Assembly (NCBI GenBank): GCA_017432365.1
Contig: JAFRJG010000002.1
Location: 1-53,237 of the forward strand
DNA length: 53,237 bases
Direction of reading: 5' to 3'
Origin: Candidatus Saccharimonadota bacterium
GTDB lineage: Bacteria > Patescibacteriota > Saccharimonadia > Saccharimonadales > Saccharimonadaceae
Positions 25,666 through 34,761 of the stretch are shown piece after piece (positions within the stretch are counted from its first letter, which is position 1; every line of letters begins with the position of its first letter). A program made the position numbers and the translations under genes. The notes beneath the pieces were generated by a model. That model was given only the letters and a program-made list of their open reading frames with translations. It did no database searches and was not told where the DNA came from.

Positions 25666-27143
25666 TGCCCGCCACCCCTTCATCAAAAACAACCGCCGAT
25701 AAAACCTCTTCTCAAAACCCTCAAAAATACGGCCTCACAATCGGTATCGAGTGCCACGTCCAGCTCAAGACCAAGACTAAGCTCTTCTCTGAAGTTGATA
25801 ACGACGCCCGCGGTAAGGCTCCGAACTCTTGCGTCTCCCCAGTTGACTATGCTCTCCCTGGCATGCTCCCGCGCCTGAACGGGGAAGCAGTTCGCCTCGC
25901 TATTCGCGCCGGCGCCGCCATGAACGCCGAAATTAACCCGAAATCTCGCTTCGACCGGAAACATTATTTCTACCCCGACTCCCCGAAAGGTTATCAAATC
26001 ACCCAATTCTACTCTCCGATTATCGGCGCTGGGTTTATTGAACTCCCTTCCGGAAAGAAAATCCGTATCGAACATGCTCATCTCGAAGGCGATGCCGGAA
26101 AACTTTCTCATTACGCCGACTACTCCCTCGTCGATTTTAATCGCGTCGATACCCCGCTCCTCGAAATCGTTTCTATGCCCGATATTTCCTCCGCGGAAGA
26201 AGCGCGCGACTATTGCAAGGAACTCTGGCGCAATATGCTGTTCGCCGATGTCACGAACGGCGACCTTTATAACGGCAACATGCGTTTCGACGTCAACATC
26301 TCCCTGAAAAAACCGGAAGCGACCGAACTCGGGACGCGCGCCGAAATTAAAAACCTCAACTCTTTCCGCTCGGTCGAACGTGCCGTTTTATATGAATACG
26401 AACGCCAATCGAAACTTCTCGACCATGGTGAAAAAATCGTTCAAGAAACTCGCGGCTGGTCTGACGCGACTGGGAAAACGACTGCCCAGCGCTCGAAAGA
26501 AGTCGCTCAGGATTATCGCTACATGCCCGAACCTGACCTACCGCCCTTGAACTTGTCTGAAGATTTTATTCAAGCCGAATACTCTGCCTGCCCGAAACTC
26601 CCCCAGGATTATCGTCGTGACTTCGCGAAAAAACTCCCGACCGATACTCTTGAAGTCCTCTTGGACTATCCTCTGCTCATGTCTCGCTTGTCTGAACTCG
26701 CCACAGACCACGCAGCGGCTCTTGCTTATATTGCTAATCTCTTTTCCTCCGTCCTCCTCGCCGAAGAAAACGCGAGCCTCTTGAACGATAAACTCCCAGA
26801 AGCTGCGAAACTCGCCGAACTCGCCGACATGAAGGCTCAAAACGAGCTCTCCTCGACTTCTGCGAAGGAAATCTTCCTCAAGTTATTTGAAGAAAAACAC
26901 TACGATAAATCTCCCCGCGCTCTCGCGAAAGAGTTAAATCTGATTCAGGAAAACGACTCGGCTGCCCTCGAAGCGCTGATTAACGAAGTTCTAAAAGACC
27001 CCTCAACCAAGTCCGCCCAAGAAGATTTCAAAAACGGTAAAGAAAAAGTCCTCGGCTTCCTCGTTGGCTCCGTCATGAAGGCCTCGAAGGGAAAAGCGAA
27101 CCCCGCCGCCGTCTCGAAACTCTTAAAAAATAAGCTCAAGTAG
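25665..27143 (+). CDS. gatB: Asp/Glu-tRNA amidotransferase subunit B
   Basis: 492 residues. Kinase/amidotransferase subunit that activates the tRNA-bound acid. Motifs: IGIECHVQLKTKTKLF near residue 27, the YFYPDSPKGYQITQ block, MRFDVNISL, GTRAEIKNLNSFRSVERA and DYRYMPEPDLPPL. The C-terminal YqeY-like tail domain covers about 340-492. It starts on the stop codon of the HEPN-like gene. With no downstream partner in the operon, GatCAB here is encoded as C-A-x-B. Confidence 0.96.
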   Translation: MPATPSSKTTADKTSSQNPQKYGLTIGIECHVQLKTKTKLFSEVDNDARGKAPNSCVSPVDYALPGMLPRLNGEAVRLAIRAGAAMNAEINPKSRFDRKHYFYPDSPKGYQITQFYSPIIGAGFIELPSGKKIRIEHAHLEGDAGKLSHYADYSLVDFNRVDTPLLEIVSMPDISSAEEARDYCKELWRNMLFADVTNGDLYNGNMRFDVNISLKKPEATELGTRAEIKNLNSFRSVERAVLYEYERQSKLLDHGEKIVQETRGWSDATGKTTAQRSKEVAQDYRYMPEPDLPPLNLSEDFIQAEYSACPKLPQDYRRDFAKKLPTDTLEVLLDYPLLMSRLSELATDHAAALAYIANLFSSVLLAEENASLLNDKLPEAAKLAELADMKAQNELSSTSAKEIFLKLFEEKHYDKSPRALAKELNLIQENDSAALEALINEVLKDPSTKSAQEDFKNGKEKVLGFLVGSVMKASKGKANPAAVSKLLKNKLK

Positions 27144-27145
27144 TA

Positions 27146-27151
27146 TATAAT
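27146..27151 (+). promoter_or_regulatory. -10 box of bactofilin-like gene
   Basis: TATAAT with transcript start near 27158. The leader is about 21 bases and contains the Shine-Dalgarno GGAG before ATG 27179, so this gene is not leaderless. Confidence 0.5.
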
Positions 27152-27178
27152 ATACTTAACTAACTGGAGAAACCCCCG

Positions 27179-28411
27179 ATGAAAAAATCTCTTTTATTAA
27201 CCTTAACGCTCTTGCTCTCGGTCTTATGTAGCCCCGTCGCGGTCTTTGCTTGTGGCGACGGTTCAGCGGACGAGAATGGCGAACCTCTCGATAATTGTTC
27301 GGAAGAAATCGAAGGCGAAGCGGAATCTTCCGAAGAAGAAAGTATCGAGGAAGTCCCTTATTTAATCTCCGGACTTGATACCTCCGAAACGGCTGCCGAC
27401 GAAACCGAAACCTATGTCGCGGCTGGCGCGACCGTGAACTCCTCGCGAACCCTGGCGCACTCTCTCTTTCTCGCCGGTAGTAGTATCGTTTCTAACGACG
27501 TTCTCGACGGTCTTGCCTTTGTCGCCGGAAATCTCGTAGATTATGCTGGCTCCTCTGACTATGCCTTCCTCGCCGGAAACTCCGTTAAAATCTCCGGAAC
27601 CGTCGAGCGCGACCTCTTTGTTGCCGGTAATTCCGTCGAAATTGACGAAGACGCGATGATTGGCCGCGACGTTTTCGCTGCTGGTAGTTCCGTTATCTTC
27701 CGTTCTATGCTATACGGCAACGTCTTCATGAGCGGCGGTCGTCTCGTCCTCGAAAACGTGACCATCGACGGCGATTTGAATGTTGATGCCGACGAAATCG
27801 TTATTAAAGGCGAATCCTCTATCGCCGGAACCTTCAAATATAACGACAATGCCGAAATTACCGGTCGGGAAAACTTGAGCGTCTCTCTAGTCGAGGCATA
27901 TTCTGGCGATTCGACAACCGGAAAAAGCTCTGCTCTCTCTCGCTTCTTCTCGGCTTTGAGTAGTTGCCTGATTAGTTATCTTGGTCTTCTCGCCGTCCTC
28001 GTCGTCCTGATTGCTCTTGCTCCGAAGTTCATGCAACATCTTCTTGATTCCTTCCGTTGGAAGACTTCCTGGAAGTTCCTCGGTCTCGGTCTCGGTCTCC
28101 TCATCGTCGTCCCGCTCGCCTGTATCTTCGCCCTCTGTACGGTTATCGGTCTGCCGCTCGCTGGTTTAACTTTCGGTCTATACTTCGCCTTCATCTGCCT
28201 GTCTCAGGGAATTACTGGCGGGATTCTCGGCAACGAACTCTCGAACCGTCTCTTGAAGAAACCGAAACTCAACCTCTTCCTGAAATATGCTCTCGGTCTC
28301 GCCCTGATTCGTCTGGTTAGCCTCGTTCCTGTTATCGGCGGTCTCGTGACTGCGGTCTCTGTCTGCTTCGGCTTCGGTTATCTCGCCAAGCGTGTCTTTA
28401 TTAGAAAATAA
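27179..28411 (+). CDS. Exported bactofilin-like multi-pass membrane protein
   Basis: 410 residues. A signal peptide (MKKSLLLTLTLLLSVLCSPVAVFA) leads to an acidic linker (about 30-75). A repetitive beta-solenoid follows (about 85-240) with recurring LAGNSV, FVAGNSVEID and AAGSSVIF units, as in polymer-forming bactofilin-type domains. Four hydrophobic segments (about 255-405) complete the protein. The solenoid should lie outside the membrane, unlike classical cytoplasmic bactofilins. Likely a structural envelope protein. The next gene, ung, starts one base after its stop. Confidence 0.8.
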   Translation: MKKSLLLTLTLLLSVLCSPVAVFACGDGSADENGEPLDNCSEEIEGEAESSEEESIEEVPYLISGLDTSETAADETETYVAAGATVNSSRTLAHSLFLAGSSIVSNDVLDGLAFVAGNLVDYAGSSDYAFLAGNSVKISGTVERDLFVAGNSVEIDEDAMIGRDVFAAGSSVIFRSMLYGNVFMSGGRLVLENVTIDGDLNVDADEIVIKGESSIAGTFKYNDNAEITGRENLSVSLVEAYSGDSTTGKSSALSRFFSALSSCLISYLGLLAVLVVLIALAPKFMQHLLDSFRWKTSWKFLGLGLGLLIVVPLACIFALCTVIGLPLAGLTFGLYFAFICLSQGITGGILGNELSNRLLKKPKLNLFLKYALGLALIRLVSLVPVIGGLVTAVSVCFGFGYLAKRVFIRK

Positions 28412-28412
28412 C

Positions 28413-29123
28413 ATGTTCCATGATTCCTGGAAGCCGTTTCTAACTCAAGAGTTTCAAAAACCCTACTTCCAGAAACTCTCGAACTTTCTCAAGTCCGCTT
28501 ATTCAAAAACGACGGTCTTCCCAGAGAAGTCCGCCGTTTTTCGCGCTTTTTCAACTGACTTAGCTCAAGTCAAGGTCGTAATCCTCGGTCAAGACCCTTA
28601 CCATACTCCCGGCGCGGCGATGGGTCTCGCCTTTTCTGTCCCCGATAACGAACCAATCCCGCCTTCTCTCGTCAATATTTATAAAGAAATCGACACTGAC
28701 CTCGAAACGCTTTACCGCGACTTAAAAACCATGAACCCGAGTCTTGATTTGAATCCGAACGATTATCATCATCAAAACCCGACCGGAAACCTCGAACCTT
28801 GGGCGGCTCAAGGCGTCTTACTTCTCAACAACGTCTTAACCGTCGAGGCGCATCTTGCTGGTTCCCATCGCAATAAAGGTTGGGAAACTTTCACAGAACA
28901 CGTGATTACCTTTCTCAGCGATACTCGCGACTCGCTCGTGTTTATTCTTTGGGGTCGCGACGCTCGCTCGAAAAAACCGCTCATTAACATAGAAAAACAT
29001 CTCATTCTCGAATCGGCGCACCCTTCACCCCTCTCGGCTTATGCCGGTTTCTTCGGCTCTCGTCCCTTTACTAAAACCAACGATTATCTTCGCGCGCACG
29101 GAAAAACTCCGATTCGATGGTAA
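28413..29123 (+). CDS. ung: Uracil-DNA glycosylase, family 1
   Basis: 236 residues from ATG 28413; the in-frame GTG at 28392 overlaps the upstream gene and adds nothing conserved. Motif A VVILGQDPYHTPGAAMGLAFSV contains the catalytic Asp, and motif B is HPSPLSA with the catalytic His. GVLLLNNVLTV is also typical. It removes uracil from DNA. There is an extra segment of roughly 20-25 residues (DLKTMNPSLDLNPNDYHHQNP) between NIYKEI and the PWAAQG block, compared with my recollection of E. coli Ung. The minus-strand deaminase gene converges from the right. Confidence 0.95.
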   Translation: MFHDSWKPFLTQEFQKPYFQKLSNFLKSAYSKTTVFPEKSAVFRAFSTDLAQVKVVILGQDPYHTPGAAMGLAFSVPDNEPIPPSLVNIYKEIDTDLETLYRDLKTMNPSLDLNPNDYHHQNPTGNLEPWAAQGVLLLNNVLTVEAHLAGSHRNKGWETFTEHVITFLSDTRDSLVFILWGRDARSKKPLINIEKHLILESAHPSPLSAYAGFFGSRPFTKTNDYLRAHGKTPIRW

Positions 29124-29198
29124 CGGACGCCAAAACCCGCCTCATTAATCTCGAATCGCCGCTGAAAACCACGACACCTCCTGCGCTTCTCGAGCCCC

Positions 29199-29813
29199 CT
29201 AGAGCCAGCTCAATAACCGCTCTCGCTCGGCACTCCCTGGCTCATACTGTGCCAAAATATCTTCCGTATAAGTTTTTCCGTTCGACAAATTAAGCGTCTC
29301 AACGTCCGGACACGCCGCAAGCAGTCTCACAATCGCCTCGTCCGTCTCAAAATTCGTCATACTACGGTTCTTGTCCGACGCATGCGAATGAACTCTCAAT
29401 TCCTCATACACAAACCTGACAATCCCCGCCTGGAGACAATACTTCAGACAGTTCTCGCAAGTCGCAATCTTATTATATAGCGTACACCCGGTTAAATCTC
29501 TCCCCGCAAACAAGACCGCGTTCATCTCCGAATGAATCGCAAAATAGTATTTCATCGGGCGCTCCTCGAGCGTCATTTTCGTCTCGTCCGCCCCTTGAAT
29601 CGTTCCGTTATACCCGAAGGAAACCGGTCGCTTTCGCTCGTCAACAATCACACACCCGTTCTTGCTCGACGGGTCTTTCGACTTCTTTGCGACCTCGTTC
29701 GCAATCCCCATAAAATACTCGTCCCACTTCTTCTGCCCCGCCAAAAACTCCTCCGCGGCTTTCTCGGAAAACTCTCGCGGAAACCCCCGGAAACTTTTAT
29801 CATTTTCAGCCAT
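29199..29813 (-). CDS. dCMP/cytidine deaminase-family protein
   Basis: 204 residues. Zinc-dependent deaminase fold: IHSEMNAVLFA supplies His and the proton-shuttling Glu, and ATCENCLKYC supplies two Cys ligands. SSKNGCVIVD and SFGYNGTIQG match deoxycytidylate deaminases, which make dUMP for dTMP synthesis. The loop Pro before the first Cys (usual PCxxC) is replaced by Thr (TCENC). The gene has TATAAT at 29834-29839 and a Shine-Dalgarno AAAGGAGG. It sits beside ung, which removes the uracil that such a pathway may raise. Confidence 0.88.
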   Translation of the reverse strand: MAENDKSFRGFPREFSEKAAEEFLAGQKKWDEYFMGIANEVAKKSKDPSSKNGCVIVDERKRPVSFGYNGTIQGADETKMTLEERPMKYYFAIHSEMNAVLFAGRDLTGCTLYNKIATCENCLKYCLQAGIVRFVYEELRVHSHASDKNRSMTNFETDEAIVRLLAACPDVETLNLSNGKTYTEDILAQYEPGSAERERLLSWL

Positions 29814-29833
29814 CTTGCCTCCTTTGTCTCGCT

Positions 29834-29839
29834 ATTATA
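29834..29839 (-). promoter_or_regulatory. -10 box of the deaminase gene
   Basis: Minus-strand TATAAT about 20 bases before the ATG. The short leader contains AAAGGAGG. Confidence 0.5.
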
Positions 29840-29960
29840 CCCCGAGCCTCTGTCCGTATCAAGAATCTCGTCTCCGGAAACTGCTCAACCTTGACCGAAA
29901 AAGCTTGTCCGCGCTACTCTCGAAAAAATAACTAGAGAAGAACCTCGGAGGAAAACTTAT

Positions 29961-31763
29961 ATGCGCTTAAAATCTCACCCTTTGCGGAAACTTAACTTAA
30001 AGCCGCTCGCCGTCGCGTTGACCTTGCTTCTCTCGAATCTCCCCTTGACCTCCGCTGCAACCGACTTCTCGACCGACCCGAACTTTACTTGTACCGACTT
30101 AAAAGTCATCTTCGCTCGTGGCTCCGGCTCAGAAATCCACGCTACGAACTACCAATATTACGAACGTGCCTTCCGCGACACCTTCCAAAACTCCGGTCTC
30201 TCTTTAAGTTTTTATGAACTCGGCGCTAACGCAGCAAACGGCGGCTATGGTGGCTATTCCTATCCTTCTCCCGGCATCGGCGTCTATACTTGGGCGAGGT
30301 TCAAGACGTCTCTCGGCGCTCTCGTCTCTGGTGGCGAGTATTATTCCTATGGCGACTCTATCGAAGAAGGCTCAAACGAAGCTGCCTTCTTCCTCATGCA
30401 TTATAAAAACAAATGTCCCGCCTCGAAAATCATCATCGGCGGCTATTCTCAGGGCGCGAATACTGTCTCGCGCACCCTTCAAAAAATCAATCCTTCTTGG
30501 GTCGATTATGCCTTGACTTTCGGTGACCCGAAACTTTATCTCCCGGAAGGGAAGCCTGAACAACTCGGTACAACAACCCGCGCCTGTCGCGAAGGAAAAA
30601 GCGCTTATTCCCACTACCGCACTTTCGTCCCCGACTGCCATACTTACGAAGGCGTCCTCGGCGGCTATAACCCCTACGACACTGGCTCCGACGCCTACGA
30701 CGGCAAGCTGAAAGCCTACTGCCAGATGCACGACGTGATTTGTAGCTCCTACATCGACCCCTTTGACCTCGCCTATGGACACGCTACTTATAAAGAACAA
30801 GGAACTTATCAGCGCGCCGCTGAAGATGTCTATAACGCTATCTTCGCCAGCGATACTTACGAACATCCGGCCCAAAACGTCGCCATTCTCTTTGATGCAA
30901 CTGGTTCAATGGACACGCTCCTCGCTCACTATCAAGACAAGGCGCTCAAGGTTGCCTCGGCATATTTGAAAAAAGGCGGTAAAGTCGCCCTTTATACTTA
31001 TAATGACCTCTCGACCGCTGCAGTTTTTCCGACCCCAGTCGAACTCTGCAATTTTGACACCTGCTCGCTTGAAAATATTCCGAGCCTGATTCAAAACATT
31101 GAAGTTGCCGGCGGTATCGACGACCCCGAATCGCTCCTCTCGGCTTCGTATCGGATGATGACCGCCCTCTCCTGGACGACCGGCGCGAACAAATCCGTCG
31201 TCGTCTTGACTGACGCCGGTTTCCATAACCCCGACCTTGACGACGTTACTCTCGATGACGTCGTAAACCTGAGCGAATCAATCGATCCGGTCAATTTCTA
31301 TATCTTGACCGAGCCAGAAATTGCCCCAGAATATGCCGAACTCGCTCGTCGTACGAACGGCGCAGTCTATACAACCGACCTCCCCGACGCCCTCGGCGAC
31401 ATCGAAACCGAAATTAACGCTCGCGTCGGCGATTTTGCCGATAACGCCTCGCCTCTCCTTCTCGCTTCCGCATCCATCGACAATTTATCTTATGCCATTT
31501 CCGGAACCGCTACGGAAATCTCCTATACTTCTGACGCCACCCTCTCGATTCTTACAATTAACGATGAAATCATGGGCTATACCGAATTAAAAGATTTCAC
31601 GATTACCGACCTCGACTTCTCGAAAGACAACCTCGTTTGTCTCTCGCCAGTTTCCTCCGCCGGTTTACGTGGCACTAAATCTTGTGTCTCCGTTGTCCAG
31701 TCCGCTTCGACCGACACTTCCTCTTTTGTGATTCCGAAAGCTCCGAACACGTCCCGCCCGTAG
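29961..31763 (+). CDS. Secreted cutinase-like esterase fused to a VWA domain
   Basis: 600 residues. A signal peptide covers residues 1-33 (VALTLLLSNLPLTSAA). A cutinase/alpha-beta hydrolase domain runs from about 45 to 290: VIFARGSGS near the start, nucleophile S163 in GGYSQGA, and a late Asp/His region (YIDPFDLAYGHATY). A von Willebrand A domain follows, about 300-480, with the metal site starting at D312 (DATGSM) and the later DAGFHNPD. The C-terminal part is beta-rich and ends in PKAPNTSRP, reminiscent of the PxTG surface proteins nearby but without a membrane segment. Cutinases hydrolyse ester bonds in lipids or polyesters; VWA domains bind ligands. A role on or against a host envelope is an inference. 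GGAGG lies about nine bases before the ATG. Confidence 0.85.
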   Translation: MRLKSHPLRKLNLKPLAVALTLLLSNLPLTSAATDFSTDPNFTCTDLKVIFARGSGSEIHATNYQYYERAFRDTFQNSGLSLSFYELGANAANGGYGGYSYPSPGIGVYTWARFKTSLGALVSGGEYYSYGDSIEEGSNEAAFFLMHYKNKCPASKIIIGGYSQGANTVSRTLQKINPSWVDYALTFGDPKLYLPEGKPEQLGTTTRACREGKSAYSHYRTFVPDCHTYEGVLGGYNPYDTGSDAYDGKLKAYCQMHDVICSSYIDPFDLAYGHATYKEQGTYQRAAEDVYNAIFASDTYEHPAQNVAILFDATGSMDTLLAHYQDKALKVASAYLKKGGKVALYTYNDLSTAAVFPTPVELCNFDTCSLENIPSLIQNIEVAGGIDDPESLLSASYRMMTALSWTTGANKSVVVLTDAGFHNPDLDDVTLDDVVNLSESIDPVNFYILTEPEIAPEYAELARRTNGAVYTTDLPDALGDIETEINARVGDFADNASPLLLASASIDNLSYAISGTATEISYTSDATLSILTINDEIMGYTELKDFTITDLDFSKDNLVCLSPVSSAGLRGTKSCVSVVQSASTDTSSFVIPKAPNTSRP

Positions 31764-31802
31764 TCGGTCCGAAACCCGTGTCTTGAGCCGAAAAACCGTC
31801 TA

Positions 31803-31811
31803 TGTTATTAT
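31803..31811 (+). promoter_or_regulatory. Extended -10 of leaderless 980-residue membrane protein gene
   Basis: TGt-TATTAT seven bases before the ATG at 31819. This selects 31819 over the ATG at 31783. Confidence 0.5.
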
Positions 31812-31818
31812 AAATGTA

Positions 31819-34761
31819 ATGGATGATTTTCGCGACGCCGAAGAGAACGCGGTAAAGACCGGAGAATCCTCGGGGAGTGAGGATTCTTATGACCCCCGTG
31901 AAGCGGAAGAAAGTTTTTCTAGTTCCGTTGTCGGCTCTCGTAATCTTGCCTCCTCCGCTAAATCCCTCAAGAGAACCGCTAAAACCGTCAAGGGTGCGGC
32001 GCGTGTCTTTCGCTTTGCTGGACCTCTGCTTATTGTTTTTCTTCTCATCTGTGCCTTCGTCGGGATTCTCTTCGTTTCTCAAGCCGCGATGCCTTTCGCA
32101 ATCGTCAATCGTCTCCGCGAAGAGTTTAATACTAACGGGATTTCCTCTGTTCTCCGCGCCGATAATATCCTCGATGTCCAACTCGCGACTCCTCCCGGCT
32201 CGACTTTCTCAATCACCGATGTCCAGAAAGCCGCGTTTCGGGAAAACGATATTTACGTCAGCGAATATAATAACACTACAACTCTGACCTTCCATAATTC
32301 CAAAAACCAATGGACGACCGTCGTAACGACCGGTCTCGCCGGAGATACCGGCGCTGCGGAAGCTGCCCGCGCCGTCCTCGGCGACGACGCCAAGTTCACC
32401 GACCCCGCCGTCATTACCATCTCCGAGGCGATGAAAGACGTCAACTTTAAGACCGCTTATATAACCGCCTCGAAAACCTGGCGTGGCGGAAACTCTGGCT
32501 GGTACGATGAGCTTGAAAAACTCGGTGAAGAGGTCAACGGTTGGACGCGTTCTCGCTGGTTTAACTATGGTGCTCAAGCGACAAGCGCCACGTTTAATCA
32601 AATCGCCGCCTCAACCATCAAATCCGCTACTGCCTCTGCCGAAGGAGCGACCGTCTATGTCGACGCTTCTGGACGTGCCGTGAGTCCCGATGTCGACGAA
32701 AGTGGCGCTCTGACTGGAACCTATACTGACCTTGACGGGAATACTCTGACCTCCTCTCAAGTAACCGAAGACACTTCCGGAACTGTCAGCGGCGCCGCTG
32801 TCTCGGAAGCTGCTGCTATCGCTCAGAACCTCTCGACTTTTAGCACTGCCGCCCGCGGTGTTACGAATGTCGTTTGTGCTGGCGTTCAAGGACTCATGGC
32901 GGTCCAGGCTTATGCTCAAGCCAAACAACGTATCCAGAAACTGAATCTTGTCTCTGGCTACATGGAAGCCGTCCAAAAGGTTCAGGCGGGCGACGATTTG
33001 ACCGGCGAACCGATGAAAGAATATAACGAACACCTCCTTCAAAAAGACGAAACCTCAAAGTCGAACGCCATGATGAGTGACGGTATGAACACGCTCTTCA
33101 CGGGCGCCAAGGTCAACGCCAATGACTCTGCGGTCCAGGCTGTCAATGCCGAAACCGTTGTCGCTCGTGCCGGCGACGCCGATGACGAAATTAGCGGCGA
33201 CGGTTACAGCATCGCCGACCTCTTCGCTGACACGTTAAACGACGGCTCGCGTCTTGTACGCGCAATGAAGACCTGTAATTATGTCGAGGGCGGTTTATCC
33301 CTTGTAAGTGCCGTTTCTTCCGGCGTTGTTATCGGCTCAATTATCGCTGGCATTGTCACTGGCGGTATCGGCGCCATTCCCGGTATCGTTCTCGCCGTCG
33401 TCAAGGGTGTCGCCAAGGGGCTTGCTATCGCCGCGATTACCACTCTCGCTCCTCTCGTCGCTAAATACGTTGTCGAAAAATACGGTAAAAGCCTCATTAG
33501 CGACTTCGCGACCGAAGTGTTCGGAGAAGAACTCGGAAACATGATGGTTTCTGGCGGAGACGCTCTTCTTTCCTCAAATCATCAAATCGGCGGCGGTTCC
33601 CCCGCGGACGAAGAAACCGTCGCTTACTTTAAGCGCGCTCAGGAGGCTGTCATCGCTGAACAGGCAGAATACGAACGCCGAACGCTCTCGCCTTTTGACG
33701 TAACTTCTCAACATACTTTCCTCGGTAGCATGGTTTATGCTCTCGTCCCCGTCGCGACGTCAGTCAACGCTAGCTCCGCTTTGAATAGCCTCGGTAGTAT
33801 TCTGCGTACTTCGACCCTAAACCTTCTCCCCTCCGCTTCAGCAATCGGGGAAACCGAACTCATCAAGGGTGCCGCGAAAAATGACTGCCCGACTCTTGAA
33901 AGCGTCGGCATCCAGGGCGACCCCTTCTGCAACCCTCTCTATGTTACCGACCGGACGACAACGACCGTCGCCGGCTACTACAATGCCTTCCCGAGCGACT
34001 TAAACTCGACCGTTGCTGCGACCGGCGAATACTCTTCCGCTGATACTAGCCCCATGACAATTATTGAGGAAGAAGAACGCCTGAAAACTATCGAGGTAAC
34101 TCGCGATGACTCCGGGAAAATTACCGCCATCAACTACAGCAGCGACGAAGAAAATGAGTTAAAACGCTATATTCTCTACTGCGGTCAGCGAACTTCCAAC
34201 TGGGGTTCTGCCGACGCCAACATCGCCGGCTCGCTCGACAGTAATAACCTCTCGAACCGCCTCTCGGCTATTCCGGTTGTTGGTGACTTCGCTAACTTCT
34301 GGGACAAGACTCACGGGACGGGTAGTAAAATGGACTGGGTTACCGGCTCCGCCTGCGTTGCTTCGAGTTCGAACCCTTACTGGAACGGCACTAGCGGTCA
34401 TAACCAGCTCCATCAACGCTTCGTCGAAGACCAGCGCCTCTTCGCGGAAATGAACGTCTTTAATAAAAACCTCATCGTCTCTTTCCTTAACGAATACTAT
34501 GAAGAAAATCCCCTCGACAACTCTTATGAAGGTGTCATCGCTCGCTTCTCTGGCATGACCAAAGAAGAGGTCATCGCGACCGAACAGTTAATCGACGCCC
34601 TCGTCTATATCGCCAACTACGACCCCTCAACCCGCCTCGCCTTCGGGGCTACGGACACTGAAGAACCTGTCGTATTTGAAGAACAAACAGAAAACATTAT
34701 TGCCTTAGAACCAAAATACATAATATATAAAAAAATAATTCAAACAGTATCTAATGCCTAA
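31819..34761 (+). CDS. Very large membrane protein of unknown function
   Basis: 980 residues. The N-terminus is acidic and Ser-rich, then basic (SLKRTAKTVKGAARVFRF). A membrane segment lies at about 65-88. A long extracytoplasmic part follows, with a Gly-rich hydrophobic stretch near 485-555 (VVIGSIIAGIVTGGIGAIPG) that looks like a hairpin able to enter a membrane. The C-terminal 400 residues are Ser/Thr-rich with several Cys. No domain is recognised. The last 25 codons are abruptly AT-rich (TTKs replaced by many AAA/ATA codons) and overlap the P-type ATPase start by eight bases. I cannot name a family; large proteins of this look occur among CPR envelope or secretion genes. Confidence 0.75.
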   Translation: MDDFRDAEENAVKTGESSGSEDSYDPREAEESFSSSVVGSRNLASSAKSLKRTAKTVKGAARVFRFAGPLLIVFLLICAFVGILFVSQAAMPFAIVNRLREEFNTNGISSVLRADNILDVQLATPPGSTFSITDVQKAAFRENDIYVSEYNNTTTLTFHNSKNQWTTVVTTGLAGDTGAAEAARAVLGDDAKFTDPAVITISEAMKDVNFKTAYITASKTWRGGNSGWYDELEKLGEEVNGWTRSRWFNYGAQATSATFNQIAASTIKSATASAEGATVYVDASGRAVSPDVDESGALTGTYTDLDGNTLTSSQVTEDTSGTVSGAAVSEAAAIAQNLSTFSTAARGVTNVVCAGVQGLMAVQAYAQAKQRIQKLNLVSGYMEAVQKVQAGDDLTGEPMKEYNEHLLQKDETSKSNAMMSDGMNTLFTGAKVNANDSAVQAVNAETVVARAGDADDEISGDGYSIADLFADTLNDGSRLVRAMKTCNYVEGGLSLVSAVSSGVVIGSIIAGIVTGGIGAIPGIVLAVVKGVAKGLAIAAITTLAPLVAKYVVEKYGKSLISDFATEVFGEELGNMMVSGGDALLSSNHQIGGGSPADEETVAYFKRAQEAVIAEQAEYERRTLSPFDVTSQHTFLGSMVYALVPVATSVNASSALNSLGSILRTSTLNLLPSASAIGETELIKGAAKNDCPTLESVGIQGDPFCNPLYVTDRTTTTVAGYYNAFPSDLNSTVAATGEYSSADTSPMTIIEEEERLKTIEVTRDDSGKITAINYSSDEENELKRYILYCGQRTSNWGSADANIAGSLDSNNLSNRLSAIPVVGDFANFWDKTHGTGSKMDWVTGSACVASSSNPYWNGTSGHNQLHQRFVEDQRLFAEMNVFNKNLIVSFLNEYYEENPLDNSYEGVIARFSGMTKEEVIATEQLIDALVYIANYDPSTRLAFGATDTEEPVVFEEQTENIIALEPKYIIYKKIIQTVSNA

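Noticed and set aside
29113-29290. Possible small gene beginning at the ATG inside the last codons of ung
   Set aside because: Most of it is antisense to the deaminase coding region, it has no Shine-Dalgarno or -10 box, and its composition turns shadow-like after about 25 codons.
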